Positions 25,027 to 33,584 of a stretch of 41,525 bases of DNA are shown here, piece by piece. Each line of letters opens with the position of its first letter. Within the stretch, counting starts at the first letter, position 1. The notes beneath the pieces were generated by a model. That model made no database searches and was not told the DNA's origin. It saw only the letters and a program-made list of their open reading frames with translations. The translations under genes were made by a program, and so were the position numbers. This stretch comes from a virus: positions 1 to 41,525 of IMG/VR virus record IMGVR_UViG_3300020187_000072. One strand, 5' to 3'.

Positions 25027-26418
25027 CTACTTCATTAAAATGAAGTTATTAGCTCCCATTGTACAAAGAGCACGCTCAGACAAGAAGTGAACTTCCATTT
25101 TGTCATCACCGCTAGTTGCAGCTCCACCAGCAGAACCAACTACCCAAGACTTATATTTTCTGTCTTCAGTAGGAGATACTCTGTATCGAACATGTAAGAA
25201 TGGTCTCTTAGCATTTTCTCCAAGAACTTGATCGTAAACAGTTACTGTTCCAGCAGGAACAATGATACCATCAATACCTCCAATGTTACCTCTAGTAGTA
25301 GCATCGTTTAAGTATTTCCAGTCAGACTTGTAAAAGTCATAACCAATACGGAATCCTGAGAATCCAAGGTTTAATGCCATATCTTCGTCATTGTCAAATA
25401 ATCCGTAAGATGCAGTAGACGCTCCATTGTTGTTTTGTGCAGCTAATACTTTATCTATATCGAAAGATGTTGCTCTATTTACGAACATTACATTTTCTTG
25501 AATCGCTCCTTCTTTATCAAGAACTTTTGCGATATCTTCAAGATCTTCTCTTGAGTCAATAGTACCTGTAGTTACGTTTCCGCCATTTTCTACTTCATAG
25601 AAAAGACCTTTTGTACCTTTGTACCCAGCTGTTGCAGCTCCAGAACCAGAAGCAGCAGGCTCCCCTTCAATCATTGAAGTTTCTAAATAGTCTTCAAATC
25701 TTAATCTTGTTTCAGACTCAGATTTTAAGTACCATAAATATCCGTTTGCTCCACCTTCACTAGTTACTTCTACCCATCCAACGTGTGCCATCTCAGATCC
25801 AGATACTTCGTATTTGTCTTTGATGATAATTGGACTGTTCTCTTTAGCTTCGAAATCAGCTTCTAAAGAACCTACCATTCCAGCAGAACCTTTTTTGAAT
25901 TCAGAACCGAAAACAAAAAGCTTTACAGGGTCATTGTCATCAAATGGTCCAGCAGCGTCAGTTCCAGCTACGTTAAATAAATCTAAAGATGCGAAAGTTT
26001 TAACAGTAATCGTATCAGTAGCTACAGCGGTAATAAGACATTTAGCCTGACTTCCAGCTTTTGAAACGATAATTGTTTGGTTTTCTCTAAAGCTATGTCC
26101 AGCTACAGTAATTTCTTCTGCATCTGTAACAGTACCTGAAGCTTGAACATGTAATCTTCCTTGCTCACTCCATTTGATTAAATCAGAAGAAGAAGGAATT
26201 TCTGCACCTACCATTCTTAAGAAAGATGCTACGGTACGATTACCGTATCTTTCAAATTCTTGTTCATACAAGTCTGGTAAATATTGTTGTGCAAATGTGT
26301 AATCTGCATTAGAAAGGTAGTTAGAATTACCTAAACTCTTTCCTGGTGCAGGTGTTAGGGATGTAGAACCACTGATTTGTGCTCCTGCAGACCCGTCAAA
26401 ATTAATAGATTGTGCCAT
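25027..26418 (-). CDS. Major capsid protein (HK97-fold, crAss-like type)
   Basis: The 463-residue product is encoded just after the scaffold gene and ahead of a strong terminator, with the most even codon use of the window, all expected for the major capsid protein. Sequence features: a flexible Gly/Ser N-arm, YLPDLYEQEFERYGNRT near residue 47 and SSSDLIKWSEQGRLH near 76, resembling crAss-like capsid proteins, then a beta-rich insertion (about 93-165, AGHSFRENQTIIVSK, CLITAVATDTITVKTF), a long P-domain-like region with SEMAHVGWVEVT and ETRLRFEDYLET, and a C-terminal A-domain-like part (VMFVNRATSFDIDKVL, GFSGFRIGYDFYKSDW, FLHVRYRVSPTEDRKYKSW). The HK97 fold is inferred from family. No protease gene is visible; whether the arm is cleaved is unknown. 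Stop is TAG. Confidence 0.85.
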   Translation of the reverse strand: MAQSINFDGSAGAQISGSTSLTPAPGKSLGNSNYLSNADYTFAQQYLPDLYEQEFERYGNRTVASFLRMVGAEIPSSSDLIKWSEQGRLHVQASGTVTDAEEITVAGHSFRENQTIIVSKAGSQAKCLITAVATDTITVKTFASLDLFNVAGTDAAGPFDDNDPVKLFVFGSEFKKGSAGMVGSLEADFEAKENSPIIIKDKYEVSGSEMAHVGWVEVTSEGGANGYLWYLKSESETRLRFEDYLETSMIEGEPAASGSGAATAGYKGTKGLFYEVENGGNVTTGTIDSREDLEDIAKVLDKEGAIQENVMFVNRATSFDIDKVLAAQNNNGASTASYGLFDNDEDMALNLGFSGFRIGYDFYKSDWKYLNDATTRGNIGGIDGIIVPAGTVTVYDQVLGENAKRPFLHVRYRVSPTEDRKYKSWVVGSAGGAATSGDDKMEVHFLSERALCTMGANNFILMK

Positions 26419-26441
26419 TTTTTTAAATTTTTAAGCGTTTA

Positions 26442-27557
26442 TTATTTTTTTTTAATTCTCAGTCCAGATGAAAATCCTTTGCCGCTTTCTACGACTCTGT
26501 ATTTTGCTCCTGGCTTTGATGAATCAACCTTAGAACGCACATTCATATCTATGTTTTTACCTTTCTTAACCACGTCATCTACCGCATCGGATTTACCTTG
26601 TTCATAAAAGAACTTAGCGTAAGCCTCTGGGTTCATAGCCATGTTTAAGGCGGTATGATACTTCTTTGCATCCTTTAGAACACCTTTGTCATCTAAAAAC
26701 GAATTAATAAAATTGTTCAAGTTTAATTGCTTGTCTACAACTTTTTGCTTGTCTTTAGGTTGAAAGTTTAATGTTTTTTCCCCAATTTTGAATTCAAAAC
26801 CTTTGAAATCATTGTTAAAAAACTTAGAAGTTTTCTCTTCAAAAGATTGTCTTTGTCTAGAGATTACTTCTTGCTCTTTTGCCTTTTCATCGTTATATTG
26901 CTGATAAAACTGAACAGCCTCTTTTGCTTCCTCTGGAATACCCTCCATACTTGACTCAAGTGGAGCATTGTATTTTTCCTTTGTTTGCTCAAAATACTGT
27001 TTAGCTTTATAAAGCTCTTGTTTCTTCTCAAGAATTTTCCTTCTCTTATCTGTGTCTGTATCAACACTTTCATCTAAAGCAAACTTATCTTCTATTAAAT
27101 AATTAATATCAGAATCATCTAGCTCTGGATTAGATTGTCTGTAGTATTCTTTTAATAAAGATGACTCATCATAATCACTAAAATCTTCATTAGCTTTTAC
27201 GAAGTCTTTTAAACCTCTTTTGGTTTCATCTTTAAACTTTAAATACTTTTCAACCTCTTCAGGTAAAACTTGAGTATTCTTGTTTTTATTTGAAAGAACG
27301 TTATCTAGATCTTCAAGTCCCATACTGTACTTATTAGTAAGGTACTCTCCAATCATTTCTTCTTTGGAAACTGGTGTAGGTTCTTCCTCTACCTCTTCCT
27401 TTTTTTCTTCAACCTGTTGGTCTATAACTTCCTCTTCTTTAGATTCAGTTTCTTGATTCTCAACAGAATCTTCCTCTTTATTTTCTTCAACCTGTTCTTC
27501 TACAGGTGGATTTGATAAGTTGACTTTATAGTCAACGTCTTGATCATCTTTGTTCAT
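26442..27557 (-). CDS. Capsid scaffold protein
   Basis: A 371-residue, highly charged helical protein placed between portal and capsid, the standard place for a scaffold. Residues about 14-65 are almost entirely Glu, Lys, Val and Asp (intrinsically disordered), followed by a helical rod region (about 105-240) with Glu/Lys/Gln-rich heptads. The C-terminal part has NNFINSFLDDKGVLKDAKKY, then ALNMAMNPEAYAKFFYEQG and a basic tail (SGKGFSSGLRIKKK) suited to binding the inner capsid surface, as in other tailed-phage scaffolds. No protease residues are seen, so scaffold removal may be by exit through the shell or by an enzyme encoded elsewhere. A TAATTTTG box lies in the gap upstream. Confidence 0.8.
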   Translation of the reverse strand: MNKDDQDVDYKVNLSNPPVEEQVEENKEEDSVENQETESKEEEVIDQQVEEKKEEVEEEPTPVSKEEMIGEYLTNKYSMGLEDLDNVLSNKNKNTQVLPEEVEKYLKFKDETKRGLKDFVKANEDFSDYDESSLLKEYYRQSNPELDDSDINYLIEDKFALDESVDTDTDKRRKILEKKQELYKAKQYFEQTKEKYNAPLESSMEGIPEEAKEAVQFYQQYNDEKAKEQEVISRQRQSFEEKTSKFFNNDFKGFEFKIGEKTLNFQPKDKQKVVDKQLNLNNFINSFLDDKGVLKDAKKYHTALNMAMNPEAYAKFFYEQGKSDAVDDVVKKGKNIDMNVRSKVDSSKPGAKYRVVESGKGFSSGLRIKKK

Positions 27558-27582
27558 ATTAGATTAGATTTAAATTATTCTA

Positions 27583-27590
27583 CAAAATTA
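27583..27590 (-). promoter_or_regulatory. Candidate promoter box before the scaffold gene
   Basis: The 43-base AT-rich gap between portal and scaffold contains TAATTTTG on the - strand, a match to the TAnnTTTG -7 element, 25 bases before the scaffold start. A -33 TTG at normal spacing is not found. If used, it would give the scaffold-capsid pair a dedicated promoter, ended by the hairpin at 24980-25018. Confidence 0.3.
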
Positions 27591-27600
27591 GTTAAAAAAA

Positions 27601-30042
27601 CTACATGTTTTCTGGAGCTATTTGACCACTTAAATTATTCATTATTTGGTTAGCATCTCCTGATTTATTAAAGTCAACTGGAGGTAGGTCTTTTTTTCTT
27701 TGACTAATCAATCTACTTTGTTGAGTAGCTTGTTTATCTGTCCTACTATCTTTCCTGTCTTCCTTATATTTCTCTTTATTAGAAACATTATCTGTTTCCA
27801 TTTGTTTTAATTGTAAATCAAACTGATGTTTCATTTGCATCAATTCTTTTTGAACCTCTTTATCAGCCTGCATTTTCTTCATCTCTAAATCACTTTTCAT
27901 TTGGATCATTTGAGATTCTAATTGAGATTTTTGTTGCTCTTCTTGTACTCTTGCTTGAGACGCAGCTTGCGCTGATTCAGCGTTAGCCTTACTTTGCATT
28001 TGAATGTTTTGCTGCTGAATATCTAAGTCTTCTTTTCTTTTTTTCTTTTTTCTTATCTTAAGTAAAGAGTTTGCTAGAGTTACATTTTTAACAGCTCTTA
28101 TATCAATTGCATCGTCCAAATCTAAAACTTTAGATTGTATAGATTGTTGAATGTTTTGCTCTAATAAAGCTTTTTCTTCCTCATCTGGTTCTATTTCTAT
28201 AAACACACCAAAGTCATGCAAGTGAACTCCTAATATTTCTTCAACAACAGCCATGTTGTTTTTACCAATCATTTTTGCAAAATCATCAGCAAAATCAGAA
28301 TACATCATAATATCAGATATTCTATAAGAAACAGCGGTAGCAATTCTTTTTGTAATTGTAATTCCTGACTGTACAATATGTCTTGTAGCTGTATTACTAT
28401 TCAAAGCAGCTAACTTCTGAACACCCACTAAAGAATGCTCACTTGGTGTTGAACCGTCTCTAGCTTCATTAATACCAGTAACAGCTCTTATCATATTAAG
28501 TTGGTAGTTGTACATAGCAATAAGACTTTGAATCTTTGCATTAGAACCACTACTTGTAAGCTCTTGAATTGGAACTCTGGCATTATTGAAGTCTCCATCT
28601 TCAGTATAACTTCTACCTATAACACTACCTGTTTGGAAGTACATAGATAAAGCTTCTGAAGGATTATATGAAGCTCCATTACCTAAATCAACACTATTCA
28701 AACCATCTGCATCAATAAACACACCATCTGGTATCATTTTTGCAACTACTTGTTGTAACTTTAAATGAGTTAATTGTATTTGATCTGCAAAAGGAATCAT
28801 TCTTTTAACCAAAGAATCTATGTTCCCTTTAGACATTTTTATAGCAGAAACAATATATGGAGGTAATGCTCTTTGAAAAGCTGACTTAGGTCTAACCATA
28901 TTAGCCATAACTTCCCACTTTAACAAGTGATTAGTTCCCATAACTAATACACCTTCATACCAAACATCTATTCTTCTAGATACTTTTTTAAATCTTTCTT
29001 GACTTTCTTCAGGTGGATTAAATGAGGAATCCTTTTCGATTGAATTCTGACCACCGTTTGCAGTTTCTTTTACTTTGTATACAATCTCTTTATCTGTTTT
29101 GTAACAAAAATATAATAAAGAAACATTAGACTTGTCTAACCCACTCTGTGTTTGTAAATTCTGTGTACTTCTATATCCGTCAAATCTACTAGCAAGTTTA
29201 GATATTTTTTCAATATCTTCTTGAGTAAGATCTGGGTTTATTTTTTTTAACTCTGTAACATGAACTGATTTCAATTCACCAAAATAATAACAATCTTTAA
29301 AGTTAGGGTCTTCTGTAGGTGAGTAAACAAAATTAACTGGATCTACATATTCTATTTTAACTCCATCATGAACATCAAAAGAGTGTTTTAAAGCAGATAT
29401 ACCTAAAACAACATTGTCTTCATCTACTCTCCTTTTTGTTTCTTCATATTCGTTAATTTCCATTATTGTTTTAATGGCAGTCTCTTCAGCAACCTCTATA
29501 GCTTGCTTATACCTTAAATCCATATATAGATTTAACTCTTCTTCAGTATCAGGAACTTCATCTTGTGGATTATTAAAAGCATCAACTCCAGTTTCGTTTT
29601 TAACCATAGTCAATATATCTTTACCAACCATGTCAGTGTACATTTCATTACGAAACATTTGCTTCTTCATGGAAGATAAATCATCTACAGCCTCTACTTT
29701 CACATCTAATAATCTATTAGATATTCCATTAACGACTACATCTACAAACTTAGGGATGATAGGTACTGGAGTCCAATCAAGATTAAGATAAGATAAATCA
29801 CCATTGATAGCTAATTCATTTTTATACTTCTCTACTGGTTGATCTCCTCTAGCGTATAATCTTCTTTTTAAATACTCTGAACGCAACTCTCCGTACATAC
29901 TACTTCCGTAGTCTCTAGAGAACCATTCAGATTCTATAGCTTGACCTACACGAATACCGTATTCATAAGTGTCTTTTTCGATATCTGATACAAACTGATT
30001 TGGGAAACCACCACCAGATCCGAATCTTGGCTTATTTATCAT
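27601..30042 (-). CDS. Portal protein with long coiled-coil C-terminus
   Basis: An 813-residue portal, the dodecameric ring through which DNA is packaged and ejected. The N-terminal half has features of crAss-like portals: YLKRRLYARGDQPVEKYKNEL, SYLNLDWTPVPIIPKFVDVV, then GISNRLLDVKVEAVDDLSS and YVDPVNFVYSPTEDPNFKD. The central part has PPYIVSAIKMSKGNIDSLVKR and, near residue 515, AVTGINEARDGSTPSE, the usual sequence near the portal crown/stem helix. The last 150 residues (from about 662) form a very long Gln/Lys/Met/Glu-rich helix like the P22 portal barrel that reaches into the capsid. It lies 2 bases after the large terminase gene. Stop is TAG. Confidence 0.85.
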   Translation of the reverse strand: MINKPRFGSGGGFPNQFVSDIEKDTYEYGIRVGQAIESEWFSRDYGSSMYGELRSEYLKRRLYARGDQPVEKYKNELAINGDLSYLNLDWTPVPIIPKFVDVVVNGISNRLLDVKVEAVDDLSSMKKQMFRNEMYTDMVGKDILTMVKNETGVDAFNNPQDEVPDTEEELNLYMDLRYKQAIEVAEETAIKTIMEINEYEETKRRVDEDNVVLGISALKHSFDVHDGVKIEYVDPVNFVYSPTEDPNFKDCYYFGELKSVHVTELKKINPDLTQEDIEKISKLASRFDGYRSTQNLQTQSGLDKSNVSLLYFCYKTDKEIVYKVKETANGGQNSIEKDSSFNPPEESQERFKKVSRRIDVWYEGVLVMGTNHLLKWEVMANMVRPKSAFQRALPPYIVSAIKMSKGNIDSLVKRMIPFADQIQLTHLKLQQVVAKMIPDGVFIDADGLNSVDLGNGASYNPSEALSMYFQTGSVIGRSYTEDGDFNNARVPIQELTSSGSNAKIQSLIAMYNYQLNMIRAVTGINEARDGSTPSEHSLVGVQKLAALNSNTATRHIVQSGITITKRIATAVSYRISDIMMYSDFADDFAKMIGKNNMAVVEEILGVHLHDFGVFIEIEPDEEEKALLEQNIQQSIQSKVLDLDDAIDIRAVKNVTLANSLLKIRKKKKRKEDLDIQQQNIQMQSKANAESAQAASQARVQEEQQKSQLESQMIQMKSDLEMKKMQADKEVQKELMQMKHQFDLQLKQMETDNVSNKEKYKEDRKDSRTDKQATQQSRLISQRKKDLPPVDFNKSGDANQIMNNLSGQIAPENM

Positions 30043-30044
30043 AT

Positions 30045-32261
30045 TTATTTAATAATTTCACTAACAAAACCTTTGTTACTGTATCTTGCAAAGTTAAGAT
30101 TTATTTGATTACGTTTTTCTTCACCCCTCTTAATAGTAGACTGATTTGCCATAATGGCAAACCCAGAACTTACTGTTGCATCAAATTTAGTTCTGTTATT
30201 GATATCGTAATTTGCCCAATCCAATAAAGTCCTGTTAAAGAAAACATTTCCACAACTACCATAATCTATATTACCTTCATCTCTTAAAACTCCTACATGG
30301 CCTTCAATATAGCTTTCTATGTTCTCAGCATGTACAGAAATTACTGCTGATGAAGATGGTATACCGCCTAATTCTTTTTCAGATTTTGACAAAACGTTTC
30401 TATGTTTATCAGGTCTATTAAGAGAAAAACCTCTGTACCCTCTTTCTTTTAGGTAATATAAAATTCTAGGCTTGTTGTTTTCTAACAATATAGGCATTCC
30501 ATAAAAATGCAAAGCCATCAAAACATCTTCATAAAATATTTCAGCAGTTTGAGGTCTAGAAATATACTCTAAAAAAAACATGTTAGTAGGAGCATCTTCC
30601 ATGTGAAACTTAGTCATTCCATGAACTGATCCTTTGGATCCTCCTCCTCCTACAACTCCAGATATATCATATGAATCTCCTCCAAAAGAGCCCAAGTGTT
30701 TATTTCCTGGATACTTTTTGCCATTTTTATCTATAACATTGTTTCTTATTTCAGGTGAAGGAATCCAAGAAAGAAAAAACCTTCCTTTTGTTTCTGGAGA
30801 AAAAATAACTTCTGTATCTCTTTTACCTGCTTTCCAATGAAAATTACCTCTTGTAACTGAAGTTTTTACAGCAAAAGAGTCATTGTAATCTATTTGTTCA
30901 TATATTCTTGTAAGGTTGAATAGAGTGTTTTTTGACTCATCTCTAAAAGCATGAGATTCTGTTTTTGGAAATTGTCTATAAAATTCATTTAATGCATCTG
31001 GATCATTCTTTAATCCCTCTACTTCATTTTCCCAACTATCCAAAACACCTGTATCAATTATGTCTCCGTAAGAGTCTCTTATTTCTTTTTTAGGAGTTTC
31101 AAATACAGGAAAACCATACTCATCTATATATCCTTCAAAGTTCCATTCCATTGGAATAAACAAACTGTAAAGGCCAGATTGTGTTTGTCCATTTTTATTC
31201 CTCTGAGTTACATCTGAATTATTATATAGCTTTTTAAAGTTTTCTCCACCTTTATCTAATGCATTAGATGTTGAACCCATCATGCATTTACCTATAACTC
31301 TTGAACCTAATCTTAATGTTGTTTTTGTAACCCTCCAGTTGTTGAGGATGTTTTCTGGTTTTTCCCATTTACCCGCTTCATCGTGGACGAGGAGGGAGAG
31401 TTTTTCTCCATCATAGGAGTTATCTCCCGTGTTTTTCCAGTCGATGGTCGTGTCCAATCCTTCCATCTCTTGAGGTCTATCTTTTGAATCGAATCTTTTT
31501 CTGGTAAATTTTGATGCGGGAACTCTATAGGCAAGTTCTGTCTTCGGTCTATCCATACCGTCCTGTATTGGTCTGAAAAAGAATGGATAATTGATTGAAA
31601 TTGGAACCACTTTATCTGTGAACATCTTCTTCGCATCGGCTCCAGATTTGGACAGTATCCCGTAGCGTGAATCGGAAGATATGGTTGCCAAATTAACCGT
31701 CTCTGCGGATGCCATAAACGAAAAACCTGAACGTCTATTCTTGAGATAGCACATTCCATAACATCGCTTGTCTGCTTTACAAGCCTCCCAGAATATAAAG
31801 AATAATCTGTTTGCTTCCCTAAACTCTGGGTTCCCAACATCAATCTTGGTCCACTGCAAGTACATATAGTGAGTGCCAGTAATATAAGTGCTAACGCCTT
31901 TATTTTTAAACCAATACCCTTCTTCACGTTTTTTAAATTCACCATCTATGTATTTGTGCCATTTTAATTTAAAATCATCTGGCAAATCCCTCCAATCAAA
32001 GATACTCTTTATTGTCTTTAGTTCTTTTGGGTATTCTTTTCTAGTCCACTTCTCTGAGTTTTCTACATTATCTTCTTTTGGTAATGCAATAATCAGGCCT
32101 TGTATAGAATAAATATCTCCTATCTCACCTGTCTTGCTAATAATAATAACATCAAACTCTTTATTATATCCATAAGCCCAAGATTTTTTTTTATTCCTGA
32201 GTTTTAAAACTTTTTCAGGTATAATATCTTTTGTTATGAAATATAGAGTTTGTTTGTACAT
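30045..32261 (-). CDS. Terminase large subunit (packaging ATPase-nuclease)
   Basis: A 738-residue packaging motor. The ATPase has a Walker A-like loop KNRRSGFS (174-181) with Phe where Lys is normal, Walker B LSLLVHDEAGKW (288-299, acidic pair D294-E295), and a coupling motif CMMGSTSN (326-333). The C-terminal nuclease has a RNase H-like set: GGDSYD, PILLENNK and FDATVSSGFAIMA give the Asp-Glu-Asp metal ligands. The enzyme cuts concatemers and pumps DNA into the portal. The coding region for residues about 134-314 (31320-31860) is richer in G+C and C/G-ending codons than the rest. It is followed by the portal with a 2-base gap and overlaps the small-subunit candidate by one base. Confidence 0.88.
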   Translation of the reverse strand: MYKQTLYFITKDIIPEKVLKLRNKKKSWAYGYNKEFDVIIISKTGEIGDIYSIQGLIIALPKEDNVENSEKWTRKEYPKELKTIKSIFDWRDLPDDFKLKWHKYIDGEFKKREEGYWFKNKGVSTYITGTHYMYLQWTKIDVGNPEFREANRLFFIFWEACKADKRCYGMCYLKNRRSGFSFMASAETVNLATISSDSRYGILSKSGADAKKMFTDKVVPISINYPFFFRPIQDGMDRPKTELAYRVPASKFTRKRFDSKDRPQEMEGLDTTIDWKNTGDNSYDGEKLSLLVHDEAGKWEKPENILNNWRVTKTTLRLGSRVIGKCMMGSTSNALDKGGENFKKLYNNSDVTQRNKNGQTQSGLYSLFIPMEWNFEGYIDEYGFPVFETPKKEIRDSYGDIIDTGVLDSWENEVEGLKNDPDALNEFYRQFPKTESHAFRDESKNTLFNLTRIYEQIDYNDSFAVKTSVTRGNFHWKAGKRDTEVIFSPETKGRFFLSWIPSPEIRNNVIDKNGKKYPGNKHLGSFGGDSYDISGVVGGGGSKGSVHGMTKFHMEDAPTNMFFLEYISRPQTAEIFYEDVLMALHFYGMPILLENNKPRILYYLKERGYRGFSLNRPDKHRNVLSKSEKELGGIPSSSAVISVHAENIESYIEGHVGVLRDEGNIDYGSCGNVFFNRTLLDWANYDINNRTKFDATVSSGFAIMANQSTIKRGEEKRNQINLNFARYSNKGFVSEIIK
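31320..31860 (-). other. GC-rich codon-usage island inside the terminase gene
   Basis: Counted by hand, G+C in 31321-31860 is 230 of 540 bases (43%), against 20 of 60 in 31261-31320 and 15 of 60 in 31921-31980. Codons in the island often end in C or G (CTC, TCC, GTC, CAC, GCG, ACG), unlike the TTA/TCT/AGA/ATA style on both sides. The frame is intact, and the segment covers Walker A and B. It suggests gene-internal recombination with a phage of different base composition. Confidence 0.6.
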
Positions 32262-32545
32262 TACTTAGATCTTCTTTCTGCAAAACCACTAAAAGACTTC
32301 TTATCTTTCTCTATAGGTTTATTATCAATGTAGCTTTTTTCTTGTTCAATTCTGCTTAATATTTCAAAAGCATCAAATATTGCTAACTTTTTTGTAGCAG
32401 CTGCATTTTTTAATCTATCAGCAGAAACATCATCTTCTGTTCCTGTTACAATTTTTTCTTTTGCTACATTAATTAATTCGTTTACAGCCTCATGACCTGC
32501 CTGTATAATTCTTTTTTTTATGTCATTTATTGTAGTATCGTGCAT
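32261..32545 (-). CDS. Probable terminase small subunit
   Basis: The 94-residue product is helical with a segment SADRLKNAAATKKLAIFDAFEILSRIEQE in its middle. Position directly upstream of the large terminase (one-base overlap) is the classical place for the small, DNA-recognising subunit, and the size, though short, is within range. The N-terminus (TINDIKKRIIQAGHEAVNELI) could form a small helical DNA-binding unit, but no clear HTH can be pointed out. The basic C-terminus may contact the large subunit. Assigned by position; a small virion protein is the alternative. Confidence 0.5.
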   Translation of the reverse strand: MHDTTINDIKKRIIQAGHEAVNELINVAKEKIVTGTEDDVSADRLKNAAATKKLAIFDAFEILSRIEQEKSYIDNKPIEKDKKSFSGFAERRSK

Positions 32546-33087
32546 ATATCACTAGATTTCATTCTGTATAAAAGTTCTCCATCTACCTCAAACTCATATT
32601 CACTATCTTTCCTGAAGTTAACTTTATCACCCTCTTTAACTCCTAGTTTAGAAAGTTCATTGTTTGAGTAAACTAAATAACCTGTATTGTCTTCTAACCC
32701 TTCCTCATAAAGATACGAATTTTCTACGTCTATAGGTTTTACAAAACAATAATCTAAAACAGAATTCCACTTCTTACCATTATGATATAAATAAAACTGC
32801 TGTTCATCTATAAAATATAGCCCATTTTTAAAGTAGTTTGGTGATTTTTTTGGACGGCCTTTCATATCATAATATATTCTAAATATATTGTGGTGGACGA
32901 TAATTAAATCATCTTTAATGATTTTGCCTTTATACCTTTTAGGTACATGAACTACTTTAGCAAATCTATTTACATGTTTATGATTCTCAACAGTAGAGTT
33001 CACAATCACTTTCTGACCAGAGATTTCTATTTCATTATTATACTCAAGACCTAAAGGTTTGATTATAAAGTAGTAAGGAGAGTGCAT
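32527..33087 (-). CDS. GroES-like (co-chaperonin fold) protein
   Basis: A 186-residue beta-rich protein. The C-terminal part (about 113-186) reads like GroES: CFVKPIDVEN, then LSKLGVKEGDKVNFRKDSEYEFEVDGELLYRMKSSDI, with the GDKVxF turn and the final dIxxIL strand of the co-chaperonin barrel. The N-terminal part (FIIKPL, VVHVPKRYKG, DDLIIVHHNIFR) shows a second, looser version of the same pattern, so the protein may hold two half-related barrels or one barrel with a large insertion (about 75-110). By analogy with T4 gp31, it might work with host GroEL to fold the capsid protein; that role is inferred. Overlaps the small terminase candidate by 19 bp. Confidence 0.5.
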   Translation of the reverse strand: MHSPYYFIIKPLGLEYNNEIEISGQKVIVNSTVENHKHVNRFAKVVHVPKRYKGKIIKDDLIIVHHNIFRIYYDMKGRPKKSPNYFKNGLYFIDEQQFYLYHNGKKWNSVLDYCFVKPIDVENSYLYEEGLEDNTGYLVYSNNELSKLGVKEGDKVNFRKDSEYEFEVDGELLYRMKSSDICTILQ

Positions 33088-33088
33088 A

Positions 33089-33313
33089 TTAAAAATATAT
33101 ATTGTACTCTATAGAAACAGGAATATTTTTATTAAATTCTTTCCAAAGAAAAACTTCATTATTCTTTTCAATATAAATTAAAAAAGATTCTTTATCAGAA
33201 CTATAATCTATTAAATGTATATTATAACTTCCATTCAAGACATCTTGTCCTAAAAGGTAATGCATTGCACTACCTTTATAGTCTGCTCCTATAGATATCT
33301 TACGTATTTGCAT
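33089..33313 (-). CDS. Small conserved-looking hypothetical protein
   Basis: A 74-residue, mostly beta protein with the start MQIRKISIGADYKGSAMHYL, then GSYNIHLIDYS, SFLIYIEKNNEVFLWKEF and SIEYNIYF. I recall short proteins with the same opening in marine phage genomes near packaging genes, but no function is known to me. It fits the operon tightly: one base from each neighbour. Confidence 0.55.
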   Translation of the reverse strand: MQIRKISIGADYKGSAMHYLLGQDVLNGSYNIHLIDYSSDKESFLIYIEKNNEVFLWKEFNKNIPVSIEYNIYF

Positions 33314-33314
33314 G

Positions 33315-33554
33315 CTACTTAGACTCTTCTTCTTTAATGTCTTGGTACTCCCCTGTAGAAATATTTACAGTAACCTTACCATATTCTTTTTCAAGTTCGT
33401 CTTGAATCTCTCTAAGTTGATTTTGTAATTCCACACCATTATGAATTAATGTGTGTTTTTGAGTTTCTAAATTACCAATTTGTAATTGATTCTGGTTAAT
33501 AGTGTTAACCTGTTCTTGCAATTGTTTTAATTGCTCGTCTGTAATTTTTGCCAT
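33315..33554 (-). CDS. Small coiled-coil protein
   Basis: The 79-residue product is essentially one coiled coil (about 5-58) rich in Gln, Leu, Glu and Asn with heptads through EQLKQLQEQVNTINQNQL and LQNQLREIQDELEKEYG, followed by a short acidic strand segment (KVTVNISTGEYQDIKEEE). Such proteins are frequent in marine phages and may be chaperones or structural spacers. It is the first gene after a 58-base gap carrying a TAnnTTTG box, so it probably opens the packaging transcription unit. Confidence 0.65.
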   Translation of the reverse strand: MAKITDEQLKQLQEQVNTINQNQLQIGNLETQKHTLIHNGVELQNQLREIQDELEKEYGKVTVNISTGEYQDIKEEESK

Positions 33555-33584
33555 TATATTTAATTTAATTAATATTAATTAGTC

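Noticed and set aside
31313-31945. A 210-residue open frame on the - strand overlapping the terminase gene
   Set aside because: It lies in another frame of the terminase, which has clear ATPase and nuclease motifs; the shadow is open because of the GC-rich island and its product has no recognisable domain.
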